A DNA stretch of 64,000 nucleotides from Acetobacteraceae bacterium H6797 (GTDB lineage Bacteria > Pseudomonadota > Alphaproteobacteria > Acetobacterales > Acetobacteraceae). The stretch is taken from assembly GCA_015223225.1 (NCBI GenBank), contig JADFCQ010000006.1, positions 432,607 through 496,606 on the forward strand. The letters run 5' to 3'. The translations under genes and the position numbers were made by a program. Below, piece by piece: positions 8,714 to 17,007 of the stretch. A model generated the notes under the pieces. It ran no database searches and had not been told where the DNA came from. It was given only the letters and a program-made list of their open reading frames with translations. How positions within the stretch are numbered: position 1 is the first letter of the stretch; each line of letters starts with the position of its first letter.

Positions 8714-9323
8714 TTACTCCTGCGCCGCCGTCACGCAAAGCATCCGGCCCTGCACATCCCCGACCGAGACGAAGGCATGGCCCATACGCGCGTCGAAATA
8801 GACGCTGTCGCCCTGGCTCATGAGCATTGGCTCATAGAGTTCGGTATAGAACTGTACGGTGCCTTCCAGGATATAGACGAAATCCTCGGCATCGTGGCGG
8901 TCCCATTCATCGAATTCGGAGAGGCTGCGGGCGCGCACCAGCGCCTCGTAGGGCATGAAGGCCGGCCGCCGAAGGTCGCTCGCCAGGAGCCGGAGCTGGT
9001 AATTGGCCAGTTCCTGCGTCTGCCCCTGCCCCGCCCGGACGATGCTGCGCCGGCCCGAGGGTGTCTCGGCCTTCTTGGCCTCCAGCAATTCGGGAAGCCC
9101 CATCCCGAATCCATGGGCGAGCTTCCTCAAGGCCGAGAAGGTAGGCGACATCTGCTCGCGCTCGATCTTCGACAAGGCCGATTCGTTCACTAGCCTGTTC
9201 AAGCGTCCATCCCCTCTGCTGTCTCAGGGCCTTGATATGGGCGCCGAGATGGCGAGGACCTAGGCTCGTCTGACCGAGATGATCGCCGATAAGCGGCGCG
9301 CGCTGAAACAATCGGAAAGGCAA
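8714..9323 (-). pseudogene. XRE/cupin transcriptional regulator, disrupted by a frameshift in the HTH
   Basis: The gene would encode an N-terminal XRE helix-turn-helix followed by a cupin sensor domain, a common small-molecule-responsive repressor type of about 200 residues. The frame beginning at 9323 gives LGAHIKALRQQRGWTLEQASERIGLV and is then lost; the frame ending at 8714 gives ESALSKIEREQMSPTFSAL and the whole cupin half. Both frames use the same 14 bases at 9171-9184 (minus strand GAATCGGCCTTGTC). A normal HTH would need this stretch twice, in tandem, to read RIGLV-ESALSKIE, so a 14-base deletion between direct repeats, or an assembly collapse, is the simplest explanation. Confidence 0.75.
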
Positions 9324-9363
9324 GCGGCGGCTCCACGTGTTGCTTTGACGTTACTCTTCCCTA

Positions 9364-9425
9364 TTCGGAATCCGAAATGCAACGAAGCGAGCCGGGGATC
9401 GGCGGTGGATAAATTCCACTATAAT
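9364..9425 (+). promoter_or_regulatory. Two palindromes and a -10 box upstream of the IclR gene
   Basis: TTCGGA-A-TCCGAA at 9364-9376 and GTGGA-TAAAT-TCCAC at 9405-9419 are perfect inverted repeats. The second ends immediately before a consensus -10 TATAAT (9420-9425) on the plus strand and resembles the IclR-type box (TGGAAAT-N-ATTTCCA). It is a good candidate for autorepression by the IclR protein. The first may belong to either divergent regulator. No clear -35 is visible. Confidence 0.55.
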
Positions 9426-9568
9426 GTCATTACTTTTAGATGAATCACGAGTGGAATGGGCGTGCCTTTTCTGAAACGCTGTCTCGATGTCAGCTGGCTT
9501 TCCGGTATAGAGCCCGGCCACGCACCTTGCTTGATCACCGCCTTCGGCGGAGCGATATTCGTCTTCTC

Positions 9569-10345
9569 ATGAAAGCCAAAGCCAAGGCTCCCCCCGCATT
9601 GGAAGGCGTCGCTTCCGCGGAGCGGACGCTCTCCCTGCTCAGCGCCTTCCGCAAGGGGGATGCGGACCTGTCTCTCGCGGAGCTTTCCGCGAGGACCGGG
9701 TTGGTGAAGAGCACCATCATGCGCCTGGCCATCTCGCTTGAGGCCTGCGGTTTCCTTTCCCGCACGGCGGAGGGAAATTACAGGCTCGAGGCCGAGTTGC
9801 TTCGCCTGGGCATGATCTATCAGCAATCCTTCCGGCTCGAGGCGCATGTCATGCCTCTCCTGGAGCGTCTGGTGGAGCAAACGGGCGAGAGCGCGGCCTT
9901 CTACATTCGGCGCGAGGATCAGCGCCTCTGCCTCTTTCGCGTCGATTCCCCGCATCGGCTCCGCATGCATGTCCGCCAGGGCGATCTGCTGCCGCTGGAT
10001 ACCTCGGCCATCGCTCAGGTGTTGCGGCTTTTCACTACAAGTCCCCTGCCCGCCGAAGCCGGTCAGCTCGATTTTCCGCTCTTCACCTCAGGGGCCAATG
10101 ACCCGCATGTGGCCGGCATGGCCATGCCCGTCTTCGGGCCCGAGGAGAGCTTCGCGGGCGCACTCTGCCTCACCGGCCCCATCACCCGCCTGACGGCCGA
10201 GGCGGCGGTGCTTAATGCGCCGCTGCTGCGTGAATCTGCGGCGGAATTGACGCGACGGCTGGGCGGGCGGATGCCGCTGATGCCGACGCCGCCCCCTGCC
10301 CCCGCCGCTTCGCCCTCGCAGGGACGGCGGCGCAAGGCCGGCTGA
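9569..10345 (+). CDS. IclR-family transcriptional regulator
   Basis: A dimeric DNA-binding regulator of about 258 residues. The N-terminal winged HTH reads GVASAERTLSLLSAFRKGD, then LSLAELSARTGLVKSTIMRL as the recognition region. The effector domain follows: LEAHVMPLLERLVEQTGESAAFYI, then LCLFRVDSPHRLRMHVRQGD and a LPLDTSAIAQV loop. I use the ATG at 9569 (MKAKAKAPPALEGV) because the family domain begins just after it; an ATG at 9440 in the same frame would add 43 non-conserved residues. The C-terminal tail is Pro/Ala-rich and basic. It may control the downstream dehydrogenase or transport genes. Confidence 0.87.
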   Translation: MKAKAKAPPALEGVASAERTLSLLSAFRKGDADLSLAELSARTGLVKSTIMRLAISLEACGFLSRTAEGNYRLEAELLRLGMIYQQSFRLEAHVMPLLERLVEQTGESAAFYIRREDQRLCLFRVDSPHRLRMHVRQGDLLPLDTSAIAQVLRLFTTSPLPAEAGQLDFPLFTSGANDPHVAGMAMPVFGPEESFAGALCLTGPITRLTAEAAVLNAPLLRESAAELTRRLGGRMPLMPTPPPAPAASPSQGRRRKAG

Positions 10346-10364
10346 AATTGCGGCTCCCACAATG

Positions 10365-10398
10365 AAAAAACCTCTACCGCATATCACCGCGGTAGAGG
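10365..10398 (-). terminator. Rho-independent terminator of the 6PGDH-like gene
   Basis: A perfect 10-bp stem CCTCTACCGC / GCGGTAGAGG (10371-10380 and 10389-10398) with an 8-base loop. On the minus strand it is followed by six T (10370-10365). It lies 18 bases past the stop of the minus-strand gene at 10416 and just after the converging IclR gene. Confidence 0.9.
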
Positions 10399-10415
10399 TC
10401 GGCAGGCTGGGCTTT

Positions 10416-11327
10416 TCAGGCGGCTTTGTCTTTCCGGCTAATCTGGGCTTCGACTGCCGACAGGGCCTCTTCGAGCCCGGCCGGGATCTTGCCGCCGAAA
10501 TGCTCCTTCAGCCCCAGGCTCTCGACCCATTTGAGCCGCGCCTCGGTGGAGCGGGTCATGATGGGTTCAATGCCGACATCGGCGAGGGCCTCCGCCGCCA
10601 TTCCCGCTTCTTCCGAACGGCGCTTCGCATGGATCACGCCGGTCGCGATGAGGTTGGAGGCGAAGTCCTCGAAGGGGCGGTTCATCAGCGTCTTCGCGGC
10701 CGAGGCCAGAACCGTATCCTGCAAGCCATAGCGACGGGCGCCAAGCAGCATTTCGTCGAGCAGCGCCTCGATACCCTTGATAAGCACCGAGCGCAGGATC
10801 TTGATGGCAGAGGCCGTGCCGAGATCTGGCCCGACCGGGTCGACCTTCATGCCCCAAGGCACCACGGCGTCCCGCACCGCCTCGGCCCCGGGGCCGCTGG
10901 CGAGAATGGGCAGCGCCAAGCCATCGCGTGGCGTGCCGACGATCGAGCCATCGGCCAGGAGCGCGCCGGTGCCGGCGAGCACCTTCTCGACATCCTTCTT
11001 CACCTTCGGCGTCGAAGAGGCGATGTCGATGAAGAGATGCCGCGACGTGAGATAAAGCTGGATCGCCCGCGCGCTGGCGACCGAGGCCGAGCCCGGGGTG
11101 ACGCCGATGATGACATCGGCCGTCTTCGCCAATTCTTCCGGCGAGCGGAGGAGAGCGACACCCGCCTCCTTCGCCCGGCCCTGGATCAACGAGGCATAGG
11201 GGCCTTCGAAAGCGGCGATGTCATAGGTCGCCACCTTTTCGAGGCCCTGACCGCGCAGACCCGCGCCAAGAGTGCTGCCGATCTCGCCATAGCCGATGAA
11301 ACCGACCGAAAGCTGCCGTCTGGTCAT
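10416..11327 (-). CDS. NAD(P)-dependent oxidoreductase, 6-phosphogluconate-dehydrogenase-like with DUF1932
   Basis: A 303-residue protein with an N-terminal Rossmann domain (SVGFIGYGEIGSTLGAGL, residues 7-24) and ADVIIGVTPG and HLFIDIASSTP strands typical of beta-hydroxyacid dehydrogenases. The helical C-terminal domain (from about 190) begins SAIKILRSVLIKGIEALLDE, where the Lys corresponds to the family catalytic Lys, and continues as DUF1932. The substrate is unknown. The gene ends in a strong terminator and overlaps the stop of the binding-protein gene by four bases (ATGA), so they form one transcript with SMP-30 and Bug genes possibly upstream. Confidence 0.85.
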   Translation of the reverse strand: MTRRQLSVGFIGYGEIGSTLGAGLRGQGLEKVATYDIAAFEGPYASLIQGRAKEAGVALLRSPEELAKTADVIIGVTPGSASVASARAIQLYLTSRHLFIDIASSTPKVKKDVEKVLAGTGALLADGSIVGTPRDGLALPILASGPGAEAVRDAVVPWGMKVDPVGPDLGTASAIKILRSVLIKGIEALLDEMLLGARRYGLQDTVLASAAKTLMNRPFEDFASNLIATGVIHAKRRSEEAGMAAEALADVGIEPIMTRSTEARLKWVESLGLKEHFGGKIPAGLEEALSAVEAQISRKDKAA

Positions 11328-12910
11328 ACGCGCCTCACATTCCAGAATTTCACGAAACCGTCGAGCACGCCGTCGATGTTGCGGCGCCAGGCCATGGGCT
11401 GGAAGATCTGCCCGGTGGGGATAAAGGTCGCGTCGCTCCAGGCCTGAAGCTGGATCTTTTCCGCGATGGCCTTCTGCTGGGCTGGATCGCGCTCTTCCAT
11501 CCAGGCATCGCGCAGGCGCTCGGCCTCATTGCTCGTCGGCCAGCCATACCAGCCGTCGAGCCCATTGGCGCGCGCCACGCTGGTCACCGCCGGATCGAGA
11601 ATGTTCAGGCCCGAGACCATGGAGGGGAAAACGCTCCAACCGCCCTTCTCCACCGGCTCACGCGAATTACGCCGCTGGAAGAGGGTGCCGGTATCCATCG
11701 TCTGGATATCGACATTCAGGCCGATGCGCTTGAACAGATCGATGCCGAGCTGGCCGAGCGGCGCGCTTACCGGGTGATCCATCGGCAGCATGAAGGCCAC
11801 GCGTTCGCCCTTATAGCCGGAGGCGGCGATTTCGCGCTTGGCCTTGGCGATGTCGGTCTTGCCGAAAAGCTTGTCGAGGCCAGCATCATTGGCCATCGGC
11901 GTGCCTGGGCAGAACATGCCGAGCTTCACCGACCAAGTCTCCGGATCGGAGCTATAGGCCTGCATGAATTCCGACTGATCGACCGCGCCGAGGACAGCGC
12001 GGCGCAGGGCGACATTGTCGAAGGGTGGTTGGATGCAGTTGAAGCGAAGGATGGGCGTCAGGCCCTGGCGATCCTTCACTTCGACGCGGAGCTGGCGGTT
12101 GCGCTTGAGCAGCCCGGCGAGATCGGGCGACGGCGTCTCCCACCAATCCACCTCCCCTGCCTGCAGCGCGCCGGAAGCGGATGAGGGGTCGGGCATGGTG
12201 AGCCAGTCGACACGCTCGAAATGCGCGACCTTGGGGCCCGCCGTGCCACCGACGACACCGTCGGGGCGGGGCACATAGCCGTCGAATTTCGCATAGCCGG
12301 CACGGGCGCCGGCCATGTGCTGGTCCGGCAGGAAGCGGAAGGGGCCGGAGCCGATCATTTCCGTCACCTGCCGCGTCGGCGGCGTATTGGCGAGGCGCTC
12401 GGGCATGATGGCGCAGATGCTGGGCGAGGCCTTGGCCAGCGCAGAGGGCAGCAGCGGAAAAGGCTTCTTAAGGCGGAAACGGATGGTCTTGTCGTCGGGC
12501 GCGTCCAACTCATCCGTGGCGGCGGTCAGCGCCTGGCCGAAGGGGTCCCGTGCGGCCCAGCGGCGAATGCTCGCCACGCAATCGCGGGCGCGGACGGGCG
12601 TGTTGTCGTGGAACTTCAGCCCCTCACGCAACGTGAGTTTCCAGAGCTTCCCGTCATCTTCCACGACATGGCCCGCCACCATCTGCGGCTGGGGTTGGAA
12701 ATTCGCATCCAGCCCATAGAGCGTGTCGAAGACCATGAAGGCGTGATTGCGGGTGGGCGTCGCCGTGGTGGCAATCGGGTCAAGCAACGAAAGATCGACG
12801 AAGGGCACGAAGCGCAGCACGCTCTCCCCTTGCGCCCGAGCGAGGCGCGGCATGGCCAGGGGGGCCAATGCGGCGGCCGAAGCCGCCCCCAGGAAATGGC
12901 GACGCAGCAT
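11324..12910 (-). CDS. ABC transporter substrate-binding protein, family 5 (peptide/nickel/opine type)
   Basis: A periplasmic receptor of 528 residues, normal for the DppA/SBP_bac_5 family. It has a Tat-like signal (MLRRHFLGAASAAALAPLAM), then FDTLYGLDANFQPQPQMVAG, LTLREGLKFHDNTPVRARD and GSGPFRFL, all family landmarks. The substrate may be a peptide, opine or sugar acid. No permease or ATPase genes lie next to it in the window, so it is an orphan receptor or uses components encoded elsewhere. Its stop overlaps the start of the 6PGDH-like gene. Confidence 0.9.
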   Translation of the reverse strand: MLRRHFLGAASAAALAPLAMPRLARAQGESVLRFVPFVDLSLLDPIATTATPTRNHAFMVFDTLYGLDANFQPQPQMVAGHVVEDDGKLWKLTLREGLKFHDNTPVRARDCVASIRRWAARDPFGQALTAATDELDAPDDKTIRFRLKKPFPLLPSALAKASPSICAIMPERLANTPPTRQVTEMIGSGPFRFLPDQHMAGARAGYAKFDGYVPRPDGVVGGTAGPKVAHFERVDWLTMPDPSSASGALQAGEVDWWETPSPDLAGLLKRNRQLRVEVKDRQGLTPILRFNCIQPPFDNVALRRAVLGAVDQSEFMQAYSSDPETWSVKLGMFCPGTPMANDAGLDKLFGKTDIAKAKREIAASGYKGERVAFMLPMDHPVSAPLGQLGIDLFKRIGLNVDIQTMDTGTLFQRRNSREPVEKGGWSVFPSMVSGLNILDPAVTSVARANGLDGWYGWPTSNEAERLRDAWMEERDPAQQKAIAEKIQLQAWSDATFIPTGQIFQPMAWRRNIDGVLDGFVKFWNVRRV

Positions 12911-13021
12911 GTTCCGTTCCTCCTTCAGTGCCCTTTACCGAGCGTGGCTTGAGCCATTTCTGAAATATTGTTGCGATTCAGCCTGGGCGGTGGGCACCGC
13001 CCTGTCAACCTCCGAGACCGA

Positions 13022-13936
13022 TTAGGGGAAAAGCTTCTGTCCTGGCACCGGCATCTCGACGCGCAGAATGCTGCCGGTCTCGGATTCCGTGATGAAGAGG
13101 GTTTTCCTCTGGGGGCCGCCGAAGGCGAGATTGGTGGTGGACCAGCCGGCGCAGGACGCGATCCGCAGCAGCGGCTCGGCGCGCGGCGAAAGGCGCCAGA
13201 CCGTGCCGAAACCCGCGTGGCAGACGAGGAGGCAGCCCTCCTCGTCGAACGCCAGCCCGTCCGGGCCACTGGGGCCACCATGCATGTGGCAGAATATGCT
13301 GGCTTTGGTGACGCTACCATCCGCATGAAGCGGTAGGCGCCAGATCTGGTTGGCGCGGGTGACGGCAACCAGGAGGTGGGTGCCGTCAGCCGCCAGCACG
13401 ATGCCATTGGGGCTCGGGATGGTGTCGATGAGGCAGGAGAGACGGCCGTTCGGCTCGAGCCGATAGACACGCCCCGTGGGGTCCTGCAGCCCCGTCTGCC
13501 CCTGATCGGTGAAGAAAATATCGCCGGCGGCCGAGAAGCAAAGGTCGTTGACGCCCTTGAAGCTTTCGGAACGCGCCGTCTCTAGCAGCGGCGTGATCTT
13601 GCCGCTCTCGGGATCGAGCAGCATCAGGCCGCGCTTGTAGTCGGTGATGATGAAGCGGCCATCGGGGGAAATTTTCAACCCGTTCGGCCAACCATCATAT
13701 TGGGCGACCAACTCCCATTCCCCTTCCGGCGAGATGCGGAAGATGCGGCCGAAGGGGATATCGGTGACGTAGAGCCGGCCTTGCGCATCGAAGGACGGGC
13801 CTTCGAGAAAGGAGTCGACCGGCTTGCCGGCGCGGTTGGTATCGCTCCAGGCGGTCCGCTCCAGCTTGCGGAAGCGATCCGGCAGGCGCGTGAAGATGGT
13901 GGTCTCGATCCGCGGCGGCGGGGCGAAGAAGCTCAT
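13022..13936 (-). CDS. SMP-30/gluconolactonase-family protein
   Basis: A six-bladed beta-propeller lactonase of 304 residues. Typical blade motifs are FLEGPSFDAQGRLYVTDIPFGRIFRI (the EGP Glu is a metal ligand), PNGLKISPDG, KGVNDLCFSAAGDIFFTDQG (the metal-binding Asn and catalytic region) and GPDGLAFDEEGCLLV (metal-binding Asp). It likely hydrolyses a sugar lactone. It starts six bases before the Bug receptor stop region, suggesting one operon: receptor, lactonase, family-5 receptor, dehydrogenase. The lactone is not identifiable from the sequence. Confidence 0.87.
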   Translation of the reverse strand: MSFFAPPPRIETTIFTRLPDRFRKLERTAWSDTNRAGKPVDSFLEGPSFDAQGRLYVTDIPFGRIFRISPEGEWELVAQYDGWPNGLKISPDGRFIITDYKRGLMLLDPESGKITPLLETARSESFKGVNDLCFSAAGDIFFTDQGQTGLQDPTGRVYRLEPNGRLSCLIDTIPSPNGIVLAADGTHLLVAVTRANQIWRLPLHADGSVTKASIFCHMHGGPSGPDGLAFDEEGCLLVCHAGFGTVWRLSPRAEPLLRIASCAGWSTTNLAFGGPQRKTLFITESETGSILRVEMPVPGQKLFP

Positions 13937-13941
13937 GGCGG

Positions 13942-14931
13942 CTATTGCTTCTCGATGCCGGCGCGCTTGGCGACATCGGCCCAGAGATCGCCCTCGCGCT
14001 TGATGATATCCTTGAAGGCGTCGGGCGACATGCCGCCGGGTTCGGCCGCGAGCGTGTTGAGGAAGGCGATCATGTCGGGCTCCTTGAGCGACGCCACGAC
14101 ACCCTTGTAGAGCGTGCCGATCACCGCGGGCGGCGTGCCGCGCGGGGCCGCCAGGCCGGACCAGTTGATGATGCTGAAGCCCTGAAGGCCGGCCTCGGTG
14201 AAGGTCGGCGTATCGGGCAGCGCGGCCACGCGCTTGTCACCGCTGATGGCCAGGGGCCGCAGCAGGCCGCCCTTGATGCCAGCGAGGCCCGAACCGAGCG
14301 ACGGCATGGCGAGATCGACCTGGCCCTGGATGGTCGCCGTGACCGCCTCCCCGCCCCCCTTGTAGGGCACGTGGAAAAGCTTGATGCCGGCCTTCTGCTG
14401 GAAGGCTTCAGCCGAGAGATGCAGCGAACTGCCGACACCGCCGGAGCCGAAGGTCACCTTATCGGGCTCGCGTTTGGCGGCCTCGATCAGCGAGTTCAGA
14501 TCCTTGTAGGGCGACTTGGCATTGACCAGGAGCAGGACGGGCGAGAAGGCGCTGACGGTGACGGGGGCGAAGCCCTCGGCGTGATCGAAAGGCAGATTGC
14601 TGAACAGGTAGGGCAGTGTGGCGTAGGTATTGTCGATGGTGAGCAGCGTGGAGCCATCCGGCGTGGCGCGCGCGACTTCCGAGCTGCCGATCGTGCCGGT
14701 GGCGCCGGGCTTGTTGTCGACCACGAAGGGTTGGCCGAGCTTCTCGGCGAGCTTCTGGGCCAGTTTACGCGCGACCACATCCACCGCGCCGCCGGGCGCC
14801 CAGGGGACGACGATGCGTACCGGGCGGGAAGGATAGTTGTCGGCGGCGAAGGCCGGGACGCTGCGCAAGGCCGGCATCGCGAGGAGAGCAGATGCGGCCG
14901 TGATGACGCGACGGCGTGAATGGAGCGCCAT
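13942..14931 (-). CDS. Bug/TctC-family tripartite tricarboxylate transporter receptor
   Basis: A periplasmic binding protein of 329 residues with a signal peptide (MALHSRRRVITAASALLAMPAL ending AFAA). It shows YPSRPVRIVVPWAPGGAVDVVAR, FVVDNKPGATGTIGSSEVARA, FHVPYKGGGEAVTATIQGQVDLAMP and LGxPPAVIGTLYKG-like elements, all Bug hallmarks. It captures a carboxylate for a TctAB channel. No tctAB lies adjacent; the tctB-tctA pair at 63.2 kb is far away. It is first in a probable operon with the lactonase, the family-5 receptor and the dehydrogenase. Confidence 0.93.
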   Translation of the reverse strand: MALHSRRRVITAASALLAMPALRSVPAFAADNYPSRPVRIVVPWAPGGAVDVVARKLAQKLAEKLGQPFVVDNKPGATGTIGSSEVARATPDGSTLLTIDNTYATLPYLFSNLPFDHAEGFAPVTVSAFSPVLLLVNAKSPYKDLNSLIEAAKREPDKVTFGSGGVGSSLHLSAEAFQQKAGIKLFHVPYKGGGEAVTATIQGQVDLAMPSLGSGLAGIKGGLLRPLAISGDKRVAALPDTPTFTEAGLQGFSIINWSGLAAPRGTPPAVIGTLYKGVVASLKEPDMIAFLNTLAAEPGGMSPDAFKDIIKREGDLWADVAKRAGIEKQ

Positions 14932-15180
14932 TTTTCTTGTACCTTCCCTCGTTCATTAGAATGAAATTATGTTTCGTTTTATCGGATAGCGGCCTGGTGT
15001 CAAGAATTCGGCGGGGTTCCCCCTCCCTGCTCAAACGTGCCGGCGATCAAGCGTGCCGGAAGACGGCGCTGGTTTGCTCCTGCCTCTCAGGAGAGCCAGG
15101 GCGGAGGTGAAGGCCGCTTATCGCTTGCTCTGCCTAGGTGGTGCCGCAGCAGACGGCTTCCAATTTCATGATTATCTGAC

Positions 15181-15206
15181 CGCCGCTCAGATGCGGCGAT
15201 TTTTGC
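15181..15206 (+). terminator. Terminator-like hairpin without an obvious upstream gene
   Basis: CGCCGC-TCAGAT-GCGGCG followed by ATTTTT on the plus strand. The stem is only six base pairs but all G-C. No plus-strand gene ends here, so it may terminate a small RNA from the plasmid backbone or be a chance structure. Confidence 0.4.
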
Positions 15207-15218
15207 TAAATCCGGTCA

Positions 15219-15234
15219 GCTATATCGATATAGC
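15219..15234. repeat. Perfect 16-bp palindrome GCTATATCGATATAGC
   Basis: Two 8-base arms, GCTATATC and GATATAGC, with no spacer, lying 470 bases upstream of parA beside a terminator-like hairpin. It could bind a dimeric regulator or a partition protein. The arms share GCTATAT with the metal-operon operator at 2419 but in the opposite arrangement. Confidence 0.55.
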
Positions 15235-15630
15235 GGCAGGCCGGTTGGACACCCAGCAGCCACTGAAGCTTCAGGCAAATTATCCTCGAATGCAACGGGA
15301 GGCATGAAGAGATAGCTTCAATGCTCATCCACGGCCGTAAGGAGGACTTCGACACGGCCCGGCCCGGCCCGGCCCCAGAAACCGACTGTAGCTTCCCTAT
15401 ATTACATTCTGGTGCAGCCATACAACGCGCGCCGAACTCACGGGCAATGTTGGCAGACGCCGCAAGCTCGCGCGAGCAGGACGTGGCGACTGGGATACCG
15501 CTACTAGTCGCGGTACGCGTGTCTAGATAGACGACGCGAAACACAGGACCGAGACAATATTGCGGCGAGCAGGCGCTTACTCGCTCGGCACTATCAAATA
15601 CGCGCCCTAAGGCCGTTTTAATGGCATTCC

Positions 15631-15649
15631 CTAGAGTTCAAACTTCTAG
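15631..15649. promoter_or_regulatory. Imperfect inverted repeat in the parA promoter region
   Basis: CTAGAGTT and AACTTCTAG form an inverted repeat with one unpaired base, about 57 bases before the parA start. Its place fits an operator for ParA autoregulation, but nothing in the sequence proves binding. Confidence 0.35.
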
Positions 15650-15705
15650 TTCCTGGCGCCGATGGTGTAGGGATCAGACCAGCACCTTCGCCGAGGAACT
15701 CACTC

Positions 15706-16383
15706 ATGGCAAAAGAAGCGACTAAAGCGAAACCCTCATCCGTCCCATGGCTGGTCATGGCATCAGCCAAAGGCGGCTCTGGGAAAACTACGGCGGCAAG
15801 AAATCTTGCAGTTCTGGCGGCCGAGAAGGGCCACAATGTCCTACTGCTCGACCTTGATCGCCAGCAGACCCTTACGCAGTGGTTCCAGCGCAGGCCGGCA
15901 GAGGCAAAGACCCTATCTCTTGCGACCTTTCCCCTGAAGGATATCGAAGCTGCGCTCCCGGATATCGAAGCAGGTATCTCAGAGGAGGGCATCAGCCTGG
16001 TTATCGTCGATACACCACCAGGCGTTGAAGAGCAGGCAAGCTCGGTTCGCATGCTGTTGAAGCGCGCCAAGCTTGTGGTGATCCCTTCAGGCCAAGGAAC
16101 CCCCGATCTCGCCGCCGTTATCGACTGGATGCGCTTTCTCAAACAGGAAAAAGTCGATGCGGCCTTCGTTCTGAACCGAGTCAAGCGCAGCGCCCGCAGT
16201 TATGACCGCGCAAAGCTCACTCTTAATGAGGCAGGGCCGCTTTGCCCGATCGAGGTGAGAGATCTCGAGGACATTCAGATGACCTATGACCATGGCCTCG
16301 GCGTCGCGGAAGTCAAAGGCGCCGGCGGAGCAGACGATTTCCGGGGCGTATGGCAATATGTTTCGCAGCGAATGGGAGTTTGA
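15706..16383 (+). CDS. parA: ParA-family partition ATPase (plasmid type Ib-like)
   Basis: A 225-residue ATPase that segregates plasmids by forming ATP-dependent patterns on the nucleoid. It has the deviant Walker A KGGSGKTT (residues 22-29), LLLDLDRQQTLTQW (Walker A-prime region), and VIVDTPPG (Walker B) near residue 105. It lacks the long N-terminal HTH domain of type Ia ParA, so it belongs to the short class. GAGG lies nine bases upstream of the ATG. The next gene starts inside its stop codon (TGATG), so they are coupled. It lies next to the initiator gene and iterons, supporting a plasmid role. Confidence 0.92.
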   Translation: MAKEATKAKPSSVPWLVMASAKGGSGKTTAARNLAVLAAEKGHNVLLLDLDRQQTLTQWFQRRPAEAKTLSLATFPLKDIEAALPDIEAGISEEGISLVIVDTPPGVEEQASSVRMLLKRAKLVVIPSGQGTPDLAAVIDWMRFLKQEKVDAAFVLNRVKRSARSYDRAKLTLNEAGPLCPIEVRDLEDIQMTYDHGLGVAEVKGAGGADDFRGVWQYVSQRMGV

Positions 16384-16997
16384 TGATGGCAATCGGTTTT
16401 TCCAAATCCGGCCTTCGCCGCTCGGAGGCCACCCAGGTTGCGGCGATCATCTCGCCTTACAACGCGGACCGTACTTCAGATCTGCGGAACTCCATGGTCC
16501 CATGCGCCTCAGTCGAGGAATATAGCGCCGAAATAGGGAAGCTGTGGGACCATGCGAAGCAAAGCTTCCTTCTTATTGGGCGATATCTGAACCAAGCCAA
16601 GGAGCGGCTGGCGCATGGAGAGTTTCTCCGGCTTGTGGAGCGGGAGCTTCCGTTCGGAAGGGGGCAGGCATTCCAGCTCCGAGCCGTCGCGACGATGGTC
16701 GATACCGGGAAGGTCCTGGAAGACGAATTACCTTCATCACCTTCGATAGCCTATGAACTTTCCAAGCTAGAACCTCTCGAGCTGGAAGAGGCGCGCAAGC
16801 AGGGCCTACTCAAAGCCAATACAACCCGTGCTCAAATTCGCGACTGGCGGCGCGGCAAGAGCCTGTCCGGGCTCTCGGAAATTTCTGAAGAGAGCAGGCA
16901 TCGGCTTAAAGCTGCTCTTATGAAGAAGATCGAGAAGCTGGAACTCGATCTAGCAAGGGCACGCGATGAGCTACATCACTTGGACGCTCATCGATAG
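16383..16997 (+). CDS. DUF3102-like protein coupled to parA (candidate partition partner)
   Basis: A 204-residue soluble protein. Residues 45-100 contain LLIGRYLNQAKERLAHGEF and FGRGQAFQLRAVA, matching the pattern of DUF3102 (plasmid and phage proteins of unknown role, with a helix-turn-helix-like fold). The C-terminal 35 residues (LKAALMKKIEKLELDLARAR) are a probable coiled coil. The ATG at 16383 overlaps the parA stop by one base, which is how parB genes sit behind parA. I see no canonical ParB N-terminal motif, so its role as the DNA-binding partner is inference. A perfect 30-bp palindrome lies eleven bases downstream. Confidence 0.7.
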   Translation: MMAIGFSKSGLRRSEATQVAAIISPYNADRTSDLRNSMVPCASVEEYSAEIGKLWDHAKQSFLLIGRYLNQAKERLAHGEFLRLVERELPFGRGQAFQLRAVATMVDTGKVLEDELPSSPSIAYELSKLEPLELEEARKQGLLKANTTRAQIRDWRRGKSLSGLSEISEESRHRLKAALMKKIEKLELDLARARDELHHLDAHR

Positions 16998-17007
16998 AGA
17001 CATCTTT

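Larger units (their letters stand above)
14932..15705. other. 774-base non-coding stretch upstream of parA
   Basis: No convincing gene is seen. The left end holds the promoter region of the Bug gene, with an AT-rich GAAA-TTATG-TTTC inverted repeat near 14960. A terminator-like hairpin lies at 15181-15206, a perfect 16-bp palindrome at 15219-15234, a short CGGCC tandem near 15355-15375, and an imperfect inverted repeat at 15631-15649. Base composition is less GC-rich than in the flanking metabolic genes, consistent with a plasmid backbone. Confidence 0.6.

Noticed and set aside
15355..15375. CGGCC tandem repeat
   Set aside because: Only about four units in GC-rich DNA; no gene or structure depends on it.
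15490..15535. Cluster of rare-cutter restriction sites (ACTAGT, ACGCGT, TCTAGA) resembling a cloning polylinker
   Set aside because: The sites are spread over ordinary backbone sequence with no vector-like flanks; coincidence is more likely than a synthetic insert.
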